A DNA stretch of 53,686 nucleotides from positions 143,243 to 196,928 of the forward strand of contig NZ_LNCU01000081.1 in NCBI RefSeq assembly GCF_001542415.1, given 5' to 3'. Each line of letters begins with the position of its first letter. Within the stretch, counting starts at the first letter, position 1. Of this stretch, positions 1-8,404 are shown in pieces. Both the position numbers and the translations under genes were made by a program. The notes below the pieces were generated by a model. It ran no database searches. It saw only the letters and a list, made by a program, of their open reading frames with translations, and was not told where the DNA came from. Source of the stretch: Bradyrhizobium macuxiense. GTDB taxonomy: Bacteria; Pseudomonadota; Alphaproteobacteria; Rhizobiales; Xanthobacteraceae.

Positions 1-2
1 CC

Positions 3-173
3 CGCCATGTCGCGCGCGGCCCGCGCTTTGTGTTCGCGGGGGAGCTCGAGCGCGGCGATCTGGTCGAGCTCAGGCTGAACTCGGATTTCCAGTACGAATG
101 CTGGATGCTGACCACGAGCGCGAACTGGCGCTCGCCGATCGTCAAGGCGGTTGCGGGATTCGCCAAGGAATAA
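3..173 (+). CDS. LysR-type regulator, C-terminal fragment (cut by window start)
   Basis: The reading frame is open from the first bases to the TAA at 171-173 and encodes about 56 residues. The sequence (GPRFVFAGELERGDLVELRL, then a stretch ending SPIVKAVAGFAKE) resembles the end of a LysR substrate-binding domain, where the last strand and helix pack against the effector domain. The DNA-binding half lies outside the window, so neither target nor effector can be judged. A regulator of another class with a type-2 periplasmic-binding fold cannot be excluded. Confidence 0.6.
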   Translation, partial: RHVARGPRFVFAGELERGDLVELRLNSDFQYECWMLTTSANWRSPIVKAVAGFAKE

Positions 174-179
174 GGCTGT

Positions 180-261
180 GGGCGCCACCCTCGGACGAGT
201 AGTTCCCGGCGGCGGCTTGATTGGGTGACAGGCAAGTCAAGTGCTGAATCAGGTGGCGCCC
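180..261. promoter_or_regulatory. GTGGCGCC boxes upstream of the sigma-54 activator gene
   Basis: A 10-base inverted repeat, GGGCGCCACC at 180-189 and GGTGGCGCCC at 252-261, flanks about 60 bases ahead of the activator gene. Its core GTGGCGCC recurs upstream of the monooxygenase (2286-2313), so it probably binds the activator itself and mediates autoregulation. The link between the two sites is an inference from the shared core. Confidence 0.45.
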
Positions 262-390
262 GGCTTGGCGCTTGATCCCCGACGAGAATAGACTTGCCGC
301 CACGGGACGCTTGCAAGATCCCGCCACAATGCGTAGCCGCGCCGCGAACGCCCGCCGAGGGCGGGCGCGAAGCGGCCGGGAGGAAAACGG

Positions 391-2271
391 ATGATCTCGG
401 CCCGCTCACATGTCGAGGAAATCGCTGGCGTCGCCATGGGAAAGGGCAGCCTGCGCGATGCGCCGGTGCTGCAATCCTGGCTGCGCTGCCTCAACGATTA
501 TCGCCTCGACCCGGCGCAGGCGCAGGAAGCCTATATCGTTCCCGCGACCCAGTTGAAGGAGCATCGTGAGCAGGCGGACGAGCTGATCAGGATCAGCCGC
601 ACGGCGGTCGAGGGATTGTTTCATCACGTCGTGGATCAGAACTACGTGCTGCTGCTCTCGGACGCGCGCGGCGTGACCGTCGACTTCATGGGCGATCCGA
701 CGTTCGATAACCAGTTGCGGCGCGCCGGCCTCTATCTTGGCTCGGAATGGTCGGAGAACCGCGCAGGCACCTGCGCGGTCGGCGCGTGCATCGTCTCGGG
801 CGATCCGGTCATCATCCATCAGGACGACCATTTCGATACCAGCCACATCAACCTGACCTGCACAGCCGCGCCGATCTTCGATACCTTGGGCGACCTCACG
901 GCCGTACTCGACATCTCGCAATTGCGCTCGCCGACAATCAAGGCGAGCCAGCATTTGGCGCTCCATCTGGTGACCGCCACCACGAGGCGGATCGAGCTTG
1001 CCAATCTGATGGCCCGTACGCGCCACGACTGGATCCTGCGGATCTCCCGCTCCCCCGATTTCCTCGACGTCGATCCGGAAGCTGCGCTGACCATCGATGC
1101 GAGTGGACGGATTACCGGCCTGACGCATGGTGGCTTTCGCGCCTTCGCGCGCATGCTCGACCTCGACGGCAACGTCACGCGTAGCCTGATCGGCGCGCCG
1201 ATCTCGCGATTCTTCGACATCGATGTCGATGACTTGCCGCGGTTCAGGCGCGGGCGGTCCGATCGTGAGCGCGTGATCCGGACGCGGTCGGGTGTGCCGC
1301 TGTTTGCGGGGGCGATCGCGCCGATCGTGAGCGTCCGGGGCGCGTCCAGCTCAATTCCCCGCATGCCGCAGGCATTGCGCGATCTGAGCTTCGGCGATCC
1401 CGCCATGGAAGCCGTTCAGATGCGGGCGTCGAAACTCGCCGGGCGCGACGTCCCGATTCTGATCCAGGGCGAGACCGGTGCGGGGAAGGAGTTTCTCGCG
1501 CGCGCGATCCATGAAGCGCGTCCGAATGCCGGACGCTTCGTTGCGGTCAATTGCGCCGCCATTCCGGAGACGCTGATCGAGTCCGAATTGTTCGGCTACA
1601 CGCCCGGCGCTTTCACCGGCGCGGCGTCGCGCGGCAAGACCGGCCTGATCGAAGCCGCCGATGGCGGCACGCTGTTCCTCGACGAAATCGGCGACATGCC
1701 GCTCAGCCTCCAGGCGCGGCTGCTGCGCGTGCTCTCGGAAGGCGAGATCACGCCCGTCGGTGGCCTTCGCCCGAAGCCGGTGCGCTTCCGCCTGATCTCG
1801 GCCTCGCATCATCGTCTCGATCTCCTCGTCGCCGACGGGCGCTTCCGTCAGGACCTGTTCTTCCGCCTCAACGCGGCAACGCTGGTGCTGCCGTCGTTGC
1901 GCGAGCGGCAGGATCTCGACGGGCTGGTCGATCATCTCCTTGTCCGTATCGGAGCGGATGAAGGTCGCACCATCCGTCTCAACGCCGCCGCCCGCATGGC
2001 TCTTCGCAGCCATCGCTGGCCCGGCAATCTGCGCGAGCTGGCCAACGCGCTGCGCGTTGCTTCCGCACTCGCTGAGGGATCCGACATCACGCCGGAGGAT
2101 CTGCCCGAAGCGGTGCAGACCCCCCGCGCGCCGATGCCGGCCGTGTCCGCAGCGCAGGATCTGGCGGCCGAACTCGCGGCCTGCGGCGGCAATGTTTCGG
2201 AGCTCGCGCGCCGGCTCGGCGTCGACAGATCGACTATCCATCGCCGGCTTCGCCGCATCAAGAAGAGCTGA
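391..2271 (+). CDS. Sigma-54-dependent transcriptional activator (AcoR-like, GAF-AAA+-Fis)
   Basis: This is a bacterial enhancer-binding protein of 626 residues. The N-terminal half (about residues 70-200) looks like a GAF-type sensor as in AcoR. The AAA+ domain has Walker A GETGAGKE (360-367), the sigma-54 contact loop GAFTGA (406-411) and Walker [12 protein letters not shown] (425-435). The C-terminus is a Fis-type helix-turn-helix ([20 protein letters not shown]). With all three motifs intact it should hydrolyse ATP to open sigma-54 promoters. The next gene downstream has a sigma-54 promoter, so the flavin monooxygenase is the obvious target; the inducer is unknown but probably a small ketone, alcohol or similar substrate of that enzyme. 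An internal ATG at residue 16 is an alternative start. Confidence 0.93.
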   Translation: MISARSHVEEIAGVAMGKGSLRDAPVLQSWLRCLNDYRLDPAQAQEAYIVPATQLKEHREQADELIRISRTAVEGLFHHVVDQNYVLLLSDARGVTVDFMGDPTFDNQLRRAGLYLGSEWSENRAGTCAVGACIVSGDPVIIHQDDHFDTSHINLTCTAAPIFDTLGDLTAVLDISQLRSPTIKASQHLALHLVTATTRRIELANLMARTRHDWILRISRSPDFLDVDPEAALTIDASGRITGLTHGGFRAFARMLDLDGNVTRSLIGAPISRFFDIDVDDLPRFRRGRSDRERVIRTRSGVPLFAGAIAPIVSVRGASSSIPRMPQALRDLSFGDPAMEAVQMRASKLAGRDVPILIQGETGAGKEFLARAIHEARPNAGRFVAVNCAAIPETLIESELFGYTPGAFTGAASRGKTGLIEAADGGTLFLDEIGDMPLSLQARLLRVLSEGEITPVGGLRPKPVRFRLISASHHRLDLLVADGRFRQDLFFRLNAATLVLPSLRERQDLDGLVDHLLVRIGADEGRTIRLNAAARMALRSHRWPGNLRELANALRVASALAEGSDITPEDLPEAVQTPRAPMPAVSAAQDLAAELAACGGNVSELARRLGVDRSTIHRRLRRIKKS

Positions 2272-2285
2272 GGGGCTGGGGCAGG

Positions 2286-2313
2286 TGTGGCGCCACAGCT
2301 GTGGCGCCGCCAC
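2286..2313. promoter_or_regulatory. Candidate upstream activator sequences for the sigma-54 activator
   Basis: TGTGGCGCCACA at 2286-2297 is a perfect 12-base palindrome, followed at once by GTGGC-GCC-GCCAC (2301-2313), a second dyad with the same GTGGCGCC core. They lie about 65-105 bases upstream of the -24/-12 element, the usual distance for enhancer-binding protein sites. The binding protein is inferred. Confidence 0.6.
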
Positions 2314-2378
2314 GGGGTGTGCCACGGCCGTCTCCCGCCAAGCCCTTGATTTTACGAGCCCGGCAAGCATGACACTGG

Positions 2379-2394
2379 TGGCACGCGGCTTGCG
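2379..2394 (+). promoter_or_regulatory. Sigma-54 (-24/-12) promoter of the monooxygenase gene
   Basis: TGGCACG-cggc-TTGCG matches the sigma-54 consensus TGGCACG-N4-TTGCW in all but the last base. The invariant GG (2380-2381) and GC (2392-2393) have the required 10-base spacing. It lies about 65 bases ahead of the monooxygenase start. Confidence 0.88.
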
Positions 2395-2458
2395 ATCTCT
2401 TGATCGAACGCGGCGATCGCCGATCGCTGGGTCAATAATCATCAAGAGGAGGAAATTC

Positions 2459-4258
2459 ATGCTGGACACGACAACCAATGCCAAGGCGGAAGTTCTGCTC
2501 GGCCGGCTCGGAAAGGCGCTCGAGGATGGCGATATCGACGCGGCCGTCGCGATGTTCGCGACAGACTGCTACTGGCGCGATCTCGTCACCTTCACCTGGA
2601 ACATCAAGACGGTCGAGGACCACGACGGCGTTCGCGACATGCTCACCCGCTGTCTCGCCACGGCCAAGCCCCGTAACTGGCGGGTCGCCGACGGTGAGAC
2701 TGCGACCGAAGCTGACGGCATCCTGGAAACCTGGATCTCGTTCGAGACTGACGTCGCGCGCGGATACGGCCTCGTCCGCTTCCGCGACGGGCTGATCTGG
2801 ACGCTGCTGACCACGATGGCAGAGCTGAAGGGCCATGAGGAGAAATCCGGCTTCTCGCGGCCGCTCGGCGCCAAGCATGGCGTCAATGCCGGCGCCAAGT
2901 CCTGGAAGGAGGAGCGGGAGGAGGAGGCCCGCTCGCTCGGGTATACGACGCAGCCTTATGTCGTCGTCATCGGCGGTGGTCAGGGCGGTATCGCGCTCGG
3001 CGCGCGGCTGCGTCAGCTCAACGTGCCGACCATCATCGTCGAGAAGAACGATCGCCCGGGCGACAGCTGGCGCAAGCGCTACAAGTCGCTCTGCCTGCAC
3101 GATCCCGTCTGGTACGACCACCTTCCTTACATCGACTTCCCGAAGAATTGGCCGGTGTTCTCGCCGAAGGACAAGATCGGCGACTGGCTCGAGTTCTACA
3201 CCAAGGTCATGGAGCTGAACTACTGGACGAAGACGACGGCGAAGCGCGCCTCGTTCGACGATACGACGAAGGAATGGACCGTCGTTGTCGATCGCGACGG
3301 TCAGGAGGTCGTGCTGAGGCCGAAGCATCTCGTCTTCGCGACCGGCATGTCCGGCAAGCCGAACGTGCCGAAGTTCAAGGGAATGGACCAGTTCAAGGGC
3401 GAGCAGCACCATTCCTCGCAGCATCCGGGGCCGGACGGCTGCAAGGACAAGAAGGTCGTGGTGGTCGGATCGAACAATTCCGCGCACGACATCTGTGCTG
3501 CGCTCTATGAGAACGGCATCGATGTTACCATGGTGCAGCGCTCATCGACCCACATCGTCCGTTCGGCGCCGCTGATGGAGATCGGCCTCGGCGATCTCTA
3601 CTCGGAGCGCGCCGTGAAGGCCGGCGTGACTACGGCGAAGGCCGATCTGATCTTCGCCTCGCTGCCTTACCGGATCCTGCATAAGTTCCAGAAGCCGGTC
3701 TACGACAAGATCCGCGAGCTCGACGCCGATTTCTATGCCGCGCTGGAAAAGGTAGGCTTCAAGCTCGACTTCGGCACCGATGATTCCGGTCTGTTCATGA
3801 AGTATCTGCGGCGTGGTTCCGGCTACTACATCGATATCGGAGCGTCGCAGCTGATCATCGACGGCAAGATCAAGCTCGTCGGCGGCCAGGTCGATGAGAT
3901 CACGACGGGCGGCGTCAAGCTCGACAACGGCCGCGAGATCCCGGCCGATGTGATCGTTTATGCGACCGGTTACGGCTCGATGAACGGCTGGGTCGCCGAT
4001 CTCATCGATCGCGCGACCGCCGACAAGGTCGGCAAGGTCTGGGGGCTCGGCTCCGACACGCCGAAGGATCCCGGACCGTGGGAGGGCGAGCAGCGCAATA
4101 TGTGGAAGCCGACGCAGCAGGAGGCGATGTGGTTCCACGGTGGCAATCTGCATCAGTCACGCCACTACTCGCACTATCTCGCTCTCCAGCTCAAGGCGCG
4201 CATGGAGGGCATCCCGACGCCCGTCTACGAGTTGCAGTCCACGCATCACAAGGGCTGA
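2459..4258 (+). CDS. FAD/NAD(P)-dependent flavin monooxygenase with N-terminal NTF2-like domain
   Basis: A class B flavoprotein monooxygenase-like enzyme of 599 residues. Residues about 10-125 form an SnoaL/NTF2-like domain. The FAD Rossmann motif GGGQGG is at 172-177, followed by the acidic strand end VEKN. An FMO/BVMO-like fingerprint FKGEQHHSS is at 312-320 and the second nucleotide motif VVVVGSNNSAHD is at 333-344. The family oxygenates ketones, sulfides or amines with NAD(P)H and O2; the substrate here cannot be told. The start ATG at 2459 has an AGGAGG ribosome site 8 bases upstream; longer upstream frames have no such site. It lies just after the sigma-54 activator and carries the -24/-12 promoter, so expression should be inducer-dependent. 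Confidence 0.9.
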   Translation: MLDTTTNAKAEVLLGRLGKALEDGDIDAAVAMFATDCYWRDLVTFTWNIKTVEDHDGVRDMLTRCLATAKPRNWRVADGETATEADGILETWISFETDVARGYGLVRFRDGLIWTLLTTMAELKGHEEKSGFSRPLGAKHGVNAGAKSWKEEREEEARSLGYTTQPYVVVIGGGQGGIALGARLRQLNVPTIIVEKNDRPGDSWRKRYKSLCLHDPVWYDHLPYIDFPKNWPVFSPKDKIGDWLEFYTKVMELNYWTKTTAKRASFDDTTKEWTVVVDRDGQEVVLRPKHLVFATGMSGKPNVPKFKGMDQFKGEQHHSSQHPGPDGCKDKKVVVVGSNNSAHDICAALYENGIDVTMVQRSSTHIVRSAPLMEIGLGDLYSERAVKAGVTTAKADLIFASLPYRILHKFQKPVYDKIRELDADFYAALEKVGFKLDFGTDDSGLFMKYLRRGSGYYIDIGASQLIIDGKIKLVGGQVDEITTGGVKLDNGREIPADVIVYATGYGSMNGWVADLIDRATADKVGKVWGLGSDTPKDPGPWEGEQRNMWKPTQQEAMWFHGGNLHQSRHYSHYLALQLKARMEGIPTPVYELQSTHHKG

Positions 4259-5111
4259 AACTGATCGACCCGCCTGATCCCGCGGACCAGGCGGGTCGTG
4301 CCTTGAGAACGAGTTGCGTCGAGGCGGGATCGGCTATGGTCCGCGCGGCGAACGTTCATGTGGTCTGCGTCCGAACGTCATCATGACTGACCCTTCGAGA
4401 GCGCAGCGCGGTAGAGTGCGGCGAAGCGAAGAAAGCGCAGCCAGTACGCATGAATCGAGCGCGCCCGCCTCGAAATTGAGCAATCGTAGTTCCCGGTTTC
4501 GTACCGATGCAGAGAATTTCAGCTACATCACCGGCACTATGTGGTCTGGTTCATAAAACTGCAGCGGACTTTCGATTAGATGTTATGCTCAGATTGTCCT
4601 GGCATTTCTGATGCCGGCAGCAAGCGTGCCCTATTCATTGTGACTTTTCATTGTGACTTTGAAATTTATTCGGGTGATGACAGTTCGGCCCGGCGGATGA
4701 ACAGCAGAATTGTGCACCGTTCGGATGCCCTGTGCCGATATTTGGAATGTGAATTGTAGCTGACGAAAAGCGAATTCCTGACTGCAATCCCGGAGCTTGA
4801 ATCTCCGATCTGTCGAAGCATGTCGAACTGAATTGTGCCGAACGGACGCTCGCGTCTCGCTCGTGCTCAAGTGATTCCTGCAGAATTTTCATATCCATAA
4901 GGTGTTCGTGTCATGCGCAAGGACGAGAACCCAGCGGATTTGGACGTTTGCTTCAGTGATATCTGGTCCGCCGCGCAGCATTCGCGCAGCTACTTTCTTC
5001 GAATGCTTTTCATAAGGACATGGCGGAGGCTGTCGCGCCCGGCTGCCCCCCGCGAATTCAAGCATGTCCACCCAATCTCACGTGACGCGCACGAAGAGGT
5101 TGAGGCGTAGG
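4259..5111. other. Gene-poor intergenic region with hairpin and tandem repeat
   Basis: About 850 bases without a convincing gene. A 10-base-pair hairpin GACCCGCCTG/CAGGCGGGTC at 4267-4297 follows the monooxygenase stop and may end its transcript, though it has no clear T-run. The part from 4540 to 4900 is AT-rich compared with its surroundings. A perfect tandem repeat of TTCATTGTGACTT lies at 4634-4659. An open frame at 4913-5110 has no recognisable family. Confidence 0.5.
4634..4659. repeat. 13-base perfect tandem repeat
   Basis: TTCATTGTGACTT occurs twice without a gap inside the AT-rich stretch upstream of the amidase gene. It may be a regulatory direct repeat or a chance slippage product. 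Confidence 0.6.
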
Positions 5112-6665
5112 ATGTCGAGCGACCACCTGAACCTGGCGCGGCCGCTCGAGAGCCCGATATCGACTGCGCAAGGCACTAGCCTCGCGCCCGTCCGGCAATG
5201 CGAGATCGTCGAGCTCGGCGCATGTGCGCTGTCGGACTTGATCGCCGCGCGCGAAGTGTCCTGCCTCGAGGTCGCGACGGCCTGTCTCGACCGCATCGAG
5301 CGCATCAATCCGTCCTGCAATGCGGTTGTCTCGATCCGCGATCGCGACGAGGTCCTGGCGGAAGCGCGCGAGAAGGATGCCATGCTGGCCTGTGGCGTCC
5401 GTCAGGGCTGGCTGCACGGCATCCCGCAGGCGATCAAGGATCTGGCCTCCACCAAGGGATTGCGCACGACCCTGGGCTCGCCGCTGCACCGGGATTCGAT
5501 CCCGTCGCGCGACGCGCTGTTCGTGCAACGGATGAAGCGCTCCGGCGCCGTCCTCGTCGGCAAGACCAACACTGCCGAGTTCGGACTGGGTTCGCAGACC
5601 TACAATCCGGTGTTCGGCACCACACTGAACGCCTATGACCGGACCAGGACATCGGGCGGCAGCAGCGGCGGCGCGGCGGTCGCGGTCGCTACCCGCATGG
5701 TGCCGGTTGCCGACGGAAGCGACAACGCCGGCTCGATCCGCAATCCGGCCGCCTATAACAACCTGTTTTCGCTTCGGCCGTCGCAGGGGCGGATGCCGCC
5801 TGAGGGGCGTGATCCGCATCTCCCGTCGTTCGGCACCGTCGGGCCGATGGCGCGCTCGGTCGAAGATCTCGCGTTGCTGTTTGCCGTGCAGGCTGAAGAT
5901 GAGCTGTGGTCGCAGCCCGCACAGGAACAGACTTCGGCCTGTTTCCGCGAGCGCCTGCTGCGTGACTGGCAGGGGACGCGCGTCGGCTGGCTCGGCGATC
6001 TCCACGGCTATCTGCCGTTCGAAGCCGGCGTGCTCGACCTGTGCCGGCACGCGTTGCGCAGCTTCACAGACATCGGCTGCGACGTCGAACCTGTCAGCAT
6101 CGACTATCCGTTCGACCAGCTCTGGCGGGACTGGATCGTGCTGCGCGCCTGGCTCACGGGCGGGCCACTGGCTGGCCGCTATGCCGATCCGGCCAAGCGC
6201 GCGCTGATGAAGGACGAAGCCTGCTGGGAGGTCGAGCAGGCGATGCGGCTCTCGGCTCTCGATGTCTTCGAGGCGTCCGGCCGGCGCGCCGAATGGTGTC
6301 GAACGCTGGATCGGTTGTTCAAGACATACGACTTCCTCGTGCTGCCGACGGCGCAGTGTTTCCCGTTCGATGCAAGGGTGACGTGGCCGAAGGAGGTCGG
6401 TGGGCGCAGGATGGACACCTACTACCGCTGGATGGAAGTCGTCATCTACGCGACGCTCGCCGGCTGTCCCGTGATCAACGCGCCGGCCGGATTTTCCCGC
6501 GACGGCCTGCCGATGGGGTTGCAGATCCTGGCGCCAGGCCATGGCGATCTTGCCTGTCTCCAATTGGCGCATGCCTACGAGCAGGTAGCGCCGTGGTGTT
6601 CGATCCGGCCTTCAGAAGAGATTGTCACGACCGAGGAGCAAACCCATGGGTGCGCTTGCGCTTAG
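5112..6665 (+). CDS. Amidase signature family hydrolase
   Basis: An amidase-signature enzyme of 517 residues that hydrolyses a C-N bond in a small amide. The Ser-Ser-Lys triad is visible: Lys in IPQAIKDLAS (about residue 109), the cis-Ser in TSGGSSGG (about 184) and the nucleophile in DNAGSIRNPA (about 208). The usual nucleophile context TGGSIR is NAGSIR here. The start at 5112 is chosen because GAGG...AGG precedes it; an in-frame ATG at 5064 adds 16 basic residues and has no ribosome site. The stop overlaps the following TauE gene by 20 bases, so the two are translationally coupled. The substrate is not deducible; amidase/exporter pairing hints at catabolism or detoxification of an amide with export of a product anion. 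Confidence 0.9.
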   Translation: MSSDHLNLARPLESPISTAQGTSLAPVRQCEIVELGACALSDLIAAREVSCLEVATACLDRIERINPSCNAVVSIRDRDEVLAEAREKDAMLACGVRQGWLHGIPQAIKDLASTKGLRTTLGSPLHRDSIPSRDALFVQRMKRSGAVLVGKTNTAEFGLGSQTYNPVFGTTLNAYDRTRTSGGSSGGAAVAVATRMVPVADGSDNAGSIRNPAAYNNLFSLRPSQGRMPPEGRDPHLPSFGTVGPMARSVEDLALLFAVQAEDELWSQPAQEQTSACFRERLLRDWQGTRVGWLGDLHGYLPFEAGVLDLCRHALRSFTDIGCDVEPVSIDYPFDQLWRDWIVLRAWLTGGPLAGRYADPAKRALMKDEACWEVEQAMRLSALDVFEASGRRAEWCRTLDRLFKTYDFLVLPTAQCFPFDARVTWPKEVGGRRMDTYYRWMEVVIYATLAGCPVINAPAGFSRDGLPMGLQILAPGHGDLACLQLAHAYEQVAPWCSIRPSEEIVTTEEQTHGCACA

Positions 6666-7467
6666 TCATACGGCGTGGCTTGCGGCAGCACTCGCCGCGG
6701 CCGGCGCCTGCACCGGAATCCTGGCAGGATTGTTTGGCGTCGGGGGCGGCACTGTCATCGTCCCCGTGCTCTACGAGGTGTTCCAGCTCTACGGCGTTCC
6801 TGACGACGTCATGATGCCGCTTTGCGTCGGGACCTCGCTCGCCGTGATCGTGCCGACCTCGATTTCATCCTTCATCGGTCATTACAGGAAGGGCGCGGTG
6901 GACGTCGGTGTGCTGAGGGCGTGGGCGATCCCGATCGTCGTCGGCGTGCTCTTCGGCATTGTCGCAGCTTCCGTGGCGAAGCCTGTCGTGTTCAAAAGCG
7001 TCTTCATCATCGTCTGCCTGTTCCTTGCGATCAGGCTACTCGCCGGCAAGGATGCGTGGCAGTTGGGCAATGGCCTGCCCGGCACCGCGACCATGACGGG
7101 CTATGGCCTCGTCATCGGCTCGTCCGCCTCGCTGATGGGTATTGGCGGCGGGTTGGTGGCAAACGTGGTGCTGTCGCTCTATCGCTTCCCGATCCATGCC
7201 GCGATCGCGACGGCTTCGGGCGTCGGCCTGTTCGTCTCGATCCCGAGCACGATCGGCTATGTCGTCGCCGGCTGGAATCATCCGGACCTGCCGCCGTGGT
7301 CGCTCGGCTTCGTGTCGGTGATCGGATTTGCGCTGCTGACGCCGCTCAGCCTGCTCACCGTGCGCTACGGCGTAGCGCTCGCGCATCAAATGCCGAAGCG
7401 CCAGATGGAAGTCGCGCTGTCGCTGTACCTGATCCTGATCAGCCTTCGCTTCGTGGCTTCGCTCTGA
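6646..7467 (+). CDS. TauE/SafE family sulfite/anion exporter
   Basis: An inner-membrane protein of 273 residues with about eight hydrophobic segments and the family's duplicated glycine-rich motifs (AGLFGVGGGTVIVPVL near the N-terminus and GSSASLMGIGGGLVANVVLS in the middle). TauE/SafE proteins are proposed to move sulfite, sulfoacetate or other small organic anions. The ATG at 6646 lies inside the end of the amidase gene and has GAGGAG 10 bases upstream, preferred over an in-frame ATG at 6622. The substrate may be related to the amidase product. Confidence 0.88.
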   Translation: MGALALSHTAWLAAALAAAGACTGILAGLFGVGGGTVIVPVLYEVFQLYGVPDDVMMPLCVGTSLAVIVPTSISSFIGHYRKGAVDVGVLRAWAIPIVVGVLFGIVAASVAKPVVFKSVFIIVCLFLAIRLLAGKDAWQLGNGLPGTATMTGYGLVIGSSASLMGIGGGLVANVVLSLYRFPIHAAIATASGVGLFVSIPSTIGYVVAGWNHPDLPPWSLGFVSVIGFALLTPLSLLTVRYGVALAHQMPKRQMEVALSLYLILISLRFVASL

Positions 7468-7522
7468 AGCCCACGCCGCAAAGGCCGCTCATGCGCGCGG
7501 GAAAAACCGCGCGCCGGTCAGG

Positions 7523-8377
7523 CTACCAGCTCGCCGTGCCTTTCATGGTCGGCTGTCCTTCCGCGTTCGCGGTCCACAGCTCGAGGCTGCCGTCCTTCTC
7601 GCTGGCATTGATCGAGAACTCGCTGCCCTCGAACAACGGCTGCACGCCGCGATACACGAGCTTCTTCGGCGGCTTGCCGCCACGCAGCTTGGCCGCGAAC
7701 TCGACGATGAAGGAGGCCTGCAGCGGGCCGTGGAAGATCAGGCCTGGATAGCCCTCGACCTTGGTGACGTAGTCGCGATCGTAATGGATGCGGTGGCCGT
7801 TGAAGGTCAGTGCCGAGTAGCGGAACAGCAGCACCGGATCGGAGACGTGGCTCTCGCGATGCTGTGCGACCGGGGGAGGCGGCGGCGCCTTGGCGGGAGC
7901 AGATCCTTGTGTGCTCGTCATCTCGCGATAGACGATGTCCTGCCGCTCGCGGATCGCCAGCCCGCGCGATGTCGTGACTTCATGATTGACCGAGACGAAG
8001 CAGAGCGTGCCGGTCGAGCCCGACTTCACCGTCACGTCTGATATGCGCGACGTCCGCTTCGGCTCGTCGCCGACGCGCAAGCTATCGAAGAATTCGAGCT
8101 CGCCGCCGGCCCACATCCGGCGCGGCAGCGGCACCGGCGGCAGGAAGCCGCCGCGGGTCGGGTGGCCGTCCGGCCCGAGCTGCGACATCGGGAACACCGG
8201 CTGGCCCAGACACCAATGCGTGGTCCACGGCGCGGCATCGCCTGTCTTGGGTTCGCCGATCTCCTGGAACAGCGTCGCGCGCAGGCCCATCACCAGATGC
8301 GCGGTGACGACATCAGTTGCTTCCGCGCTGCGGCCGATCCACTGGCGGAGATGATCGAGATCGAGTTTGTCGCTCAT
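7523..8377 (-). CDS. MaoC-like FAS1-type hydratase (mesaconyl-C4-CoA/itaconyl-CoA hydratase-like)
   Basis: A 284-residue protein with two hot-dog halves. The C-terminal half holds the hydratase-2-like motif (RYSALTFNGHRIHYDRDYV, with Asp/His of the Y-x-D-H type), and the N-terminal half resembles the FAS1-like dehydratase domain of mesaconyl-C4-CoA and 3-methylfumaryl-CoA hydratases. It should add or remove water at a branched dicarboxylic or enoyl-CoA thioester. A proline-rich linker lies near residues 165-172. It is the last gene of a minus-strand set with a CoA-transferase (27 bases upstream) and an acyl-CoA dehydrogenase. The exact acyl group is inferred from family and context only. Confidence 0.85.
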   Translation of the reverse strand: MSDKLDLDHLRQWIGRSAEATDVVTAHLVMGLRATLFQEIGEPKTGDAAPWTTHWCLGQPVFPMSQLGPDGHPTRGGFLPPVPLPRRMWAGGELEFFDSLRVGDEPKRTSRISDVTVKSGSTGTLCFVSVNHEVTTSRGLAIRERQDIVYREMTSTQGSAPAKAPPPPPVAQHRESHVSDPVLLFRYSALTFNGHRIHYDRDYVTKVEGYPGLIFHGPLQASFIVEFAAKLRGGKPPKKLVYRGVQPLFEGSEFSINASEKDGSLELWTANAEGQPTMKGTASW

Positions 8378-8404
8378 GATTGTCTTGCCCGGGCAGGTGG
8401 TTTG

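Noticed and set aside
4913..5110. 65-codon plus-strand frame before the amidase
   Set aside because: It overlaps the amidase start region, has no clear ribosome site and no recognisable family.
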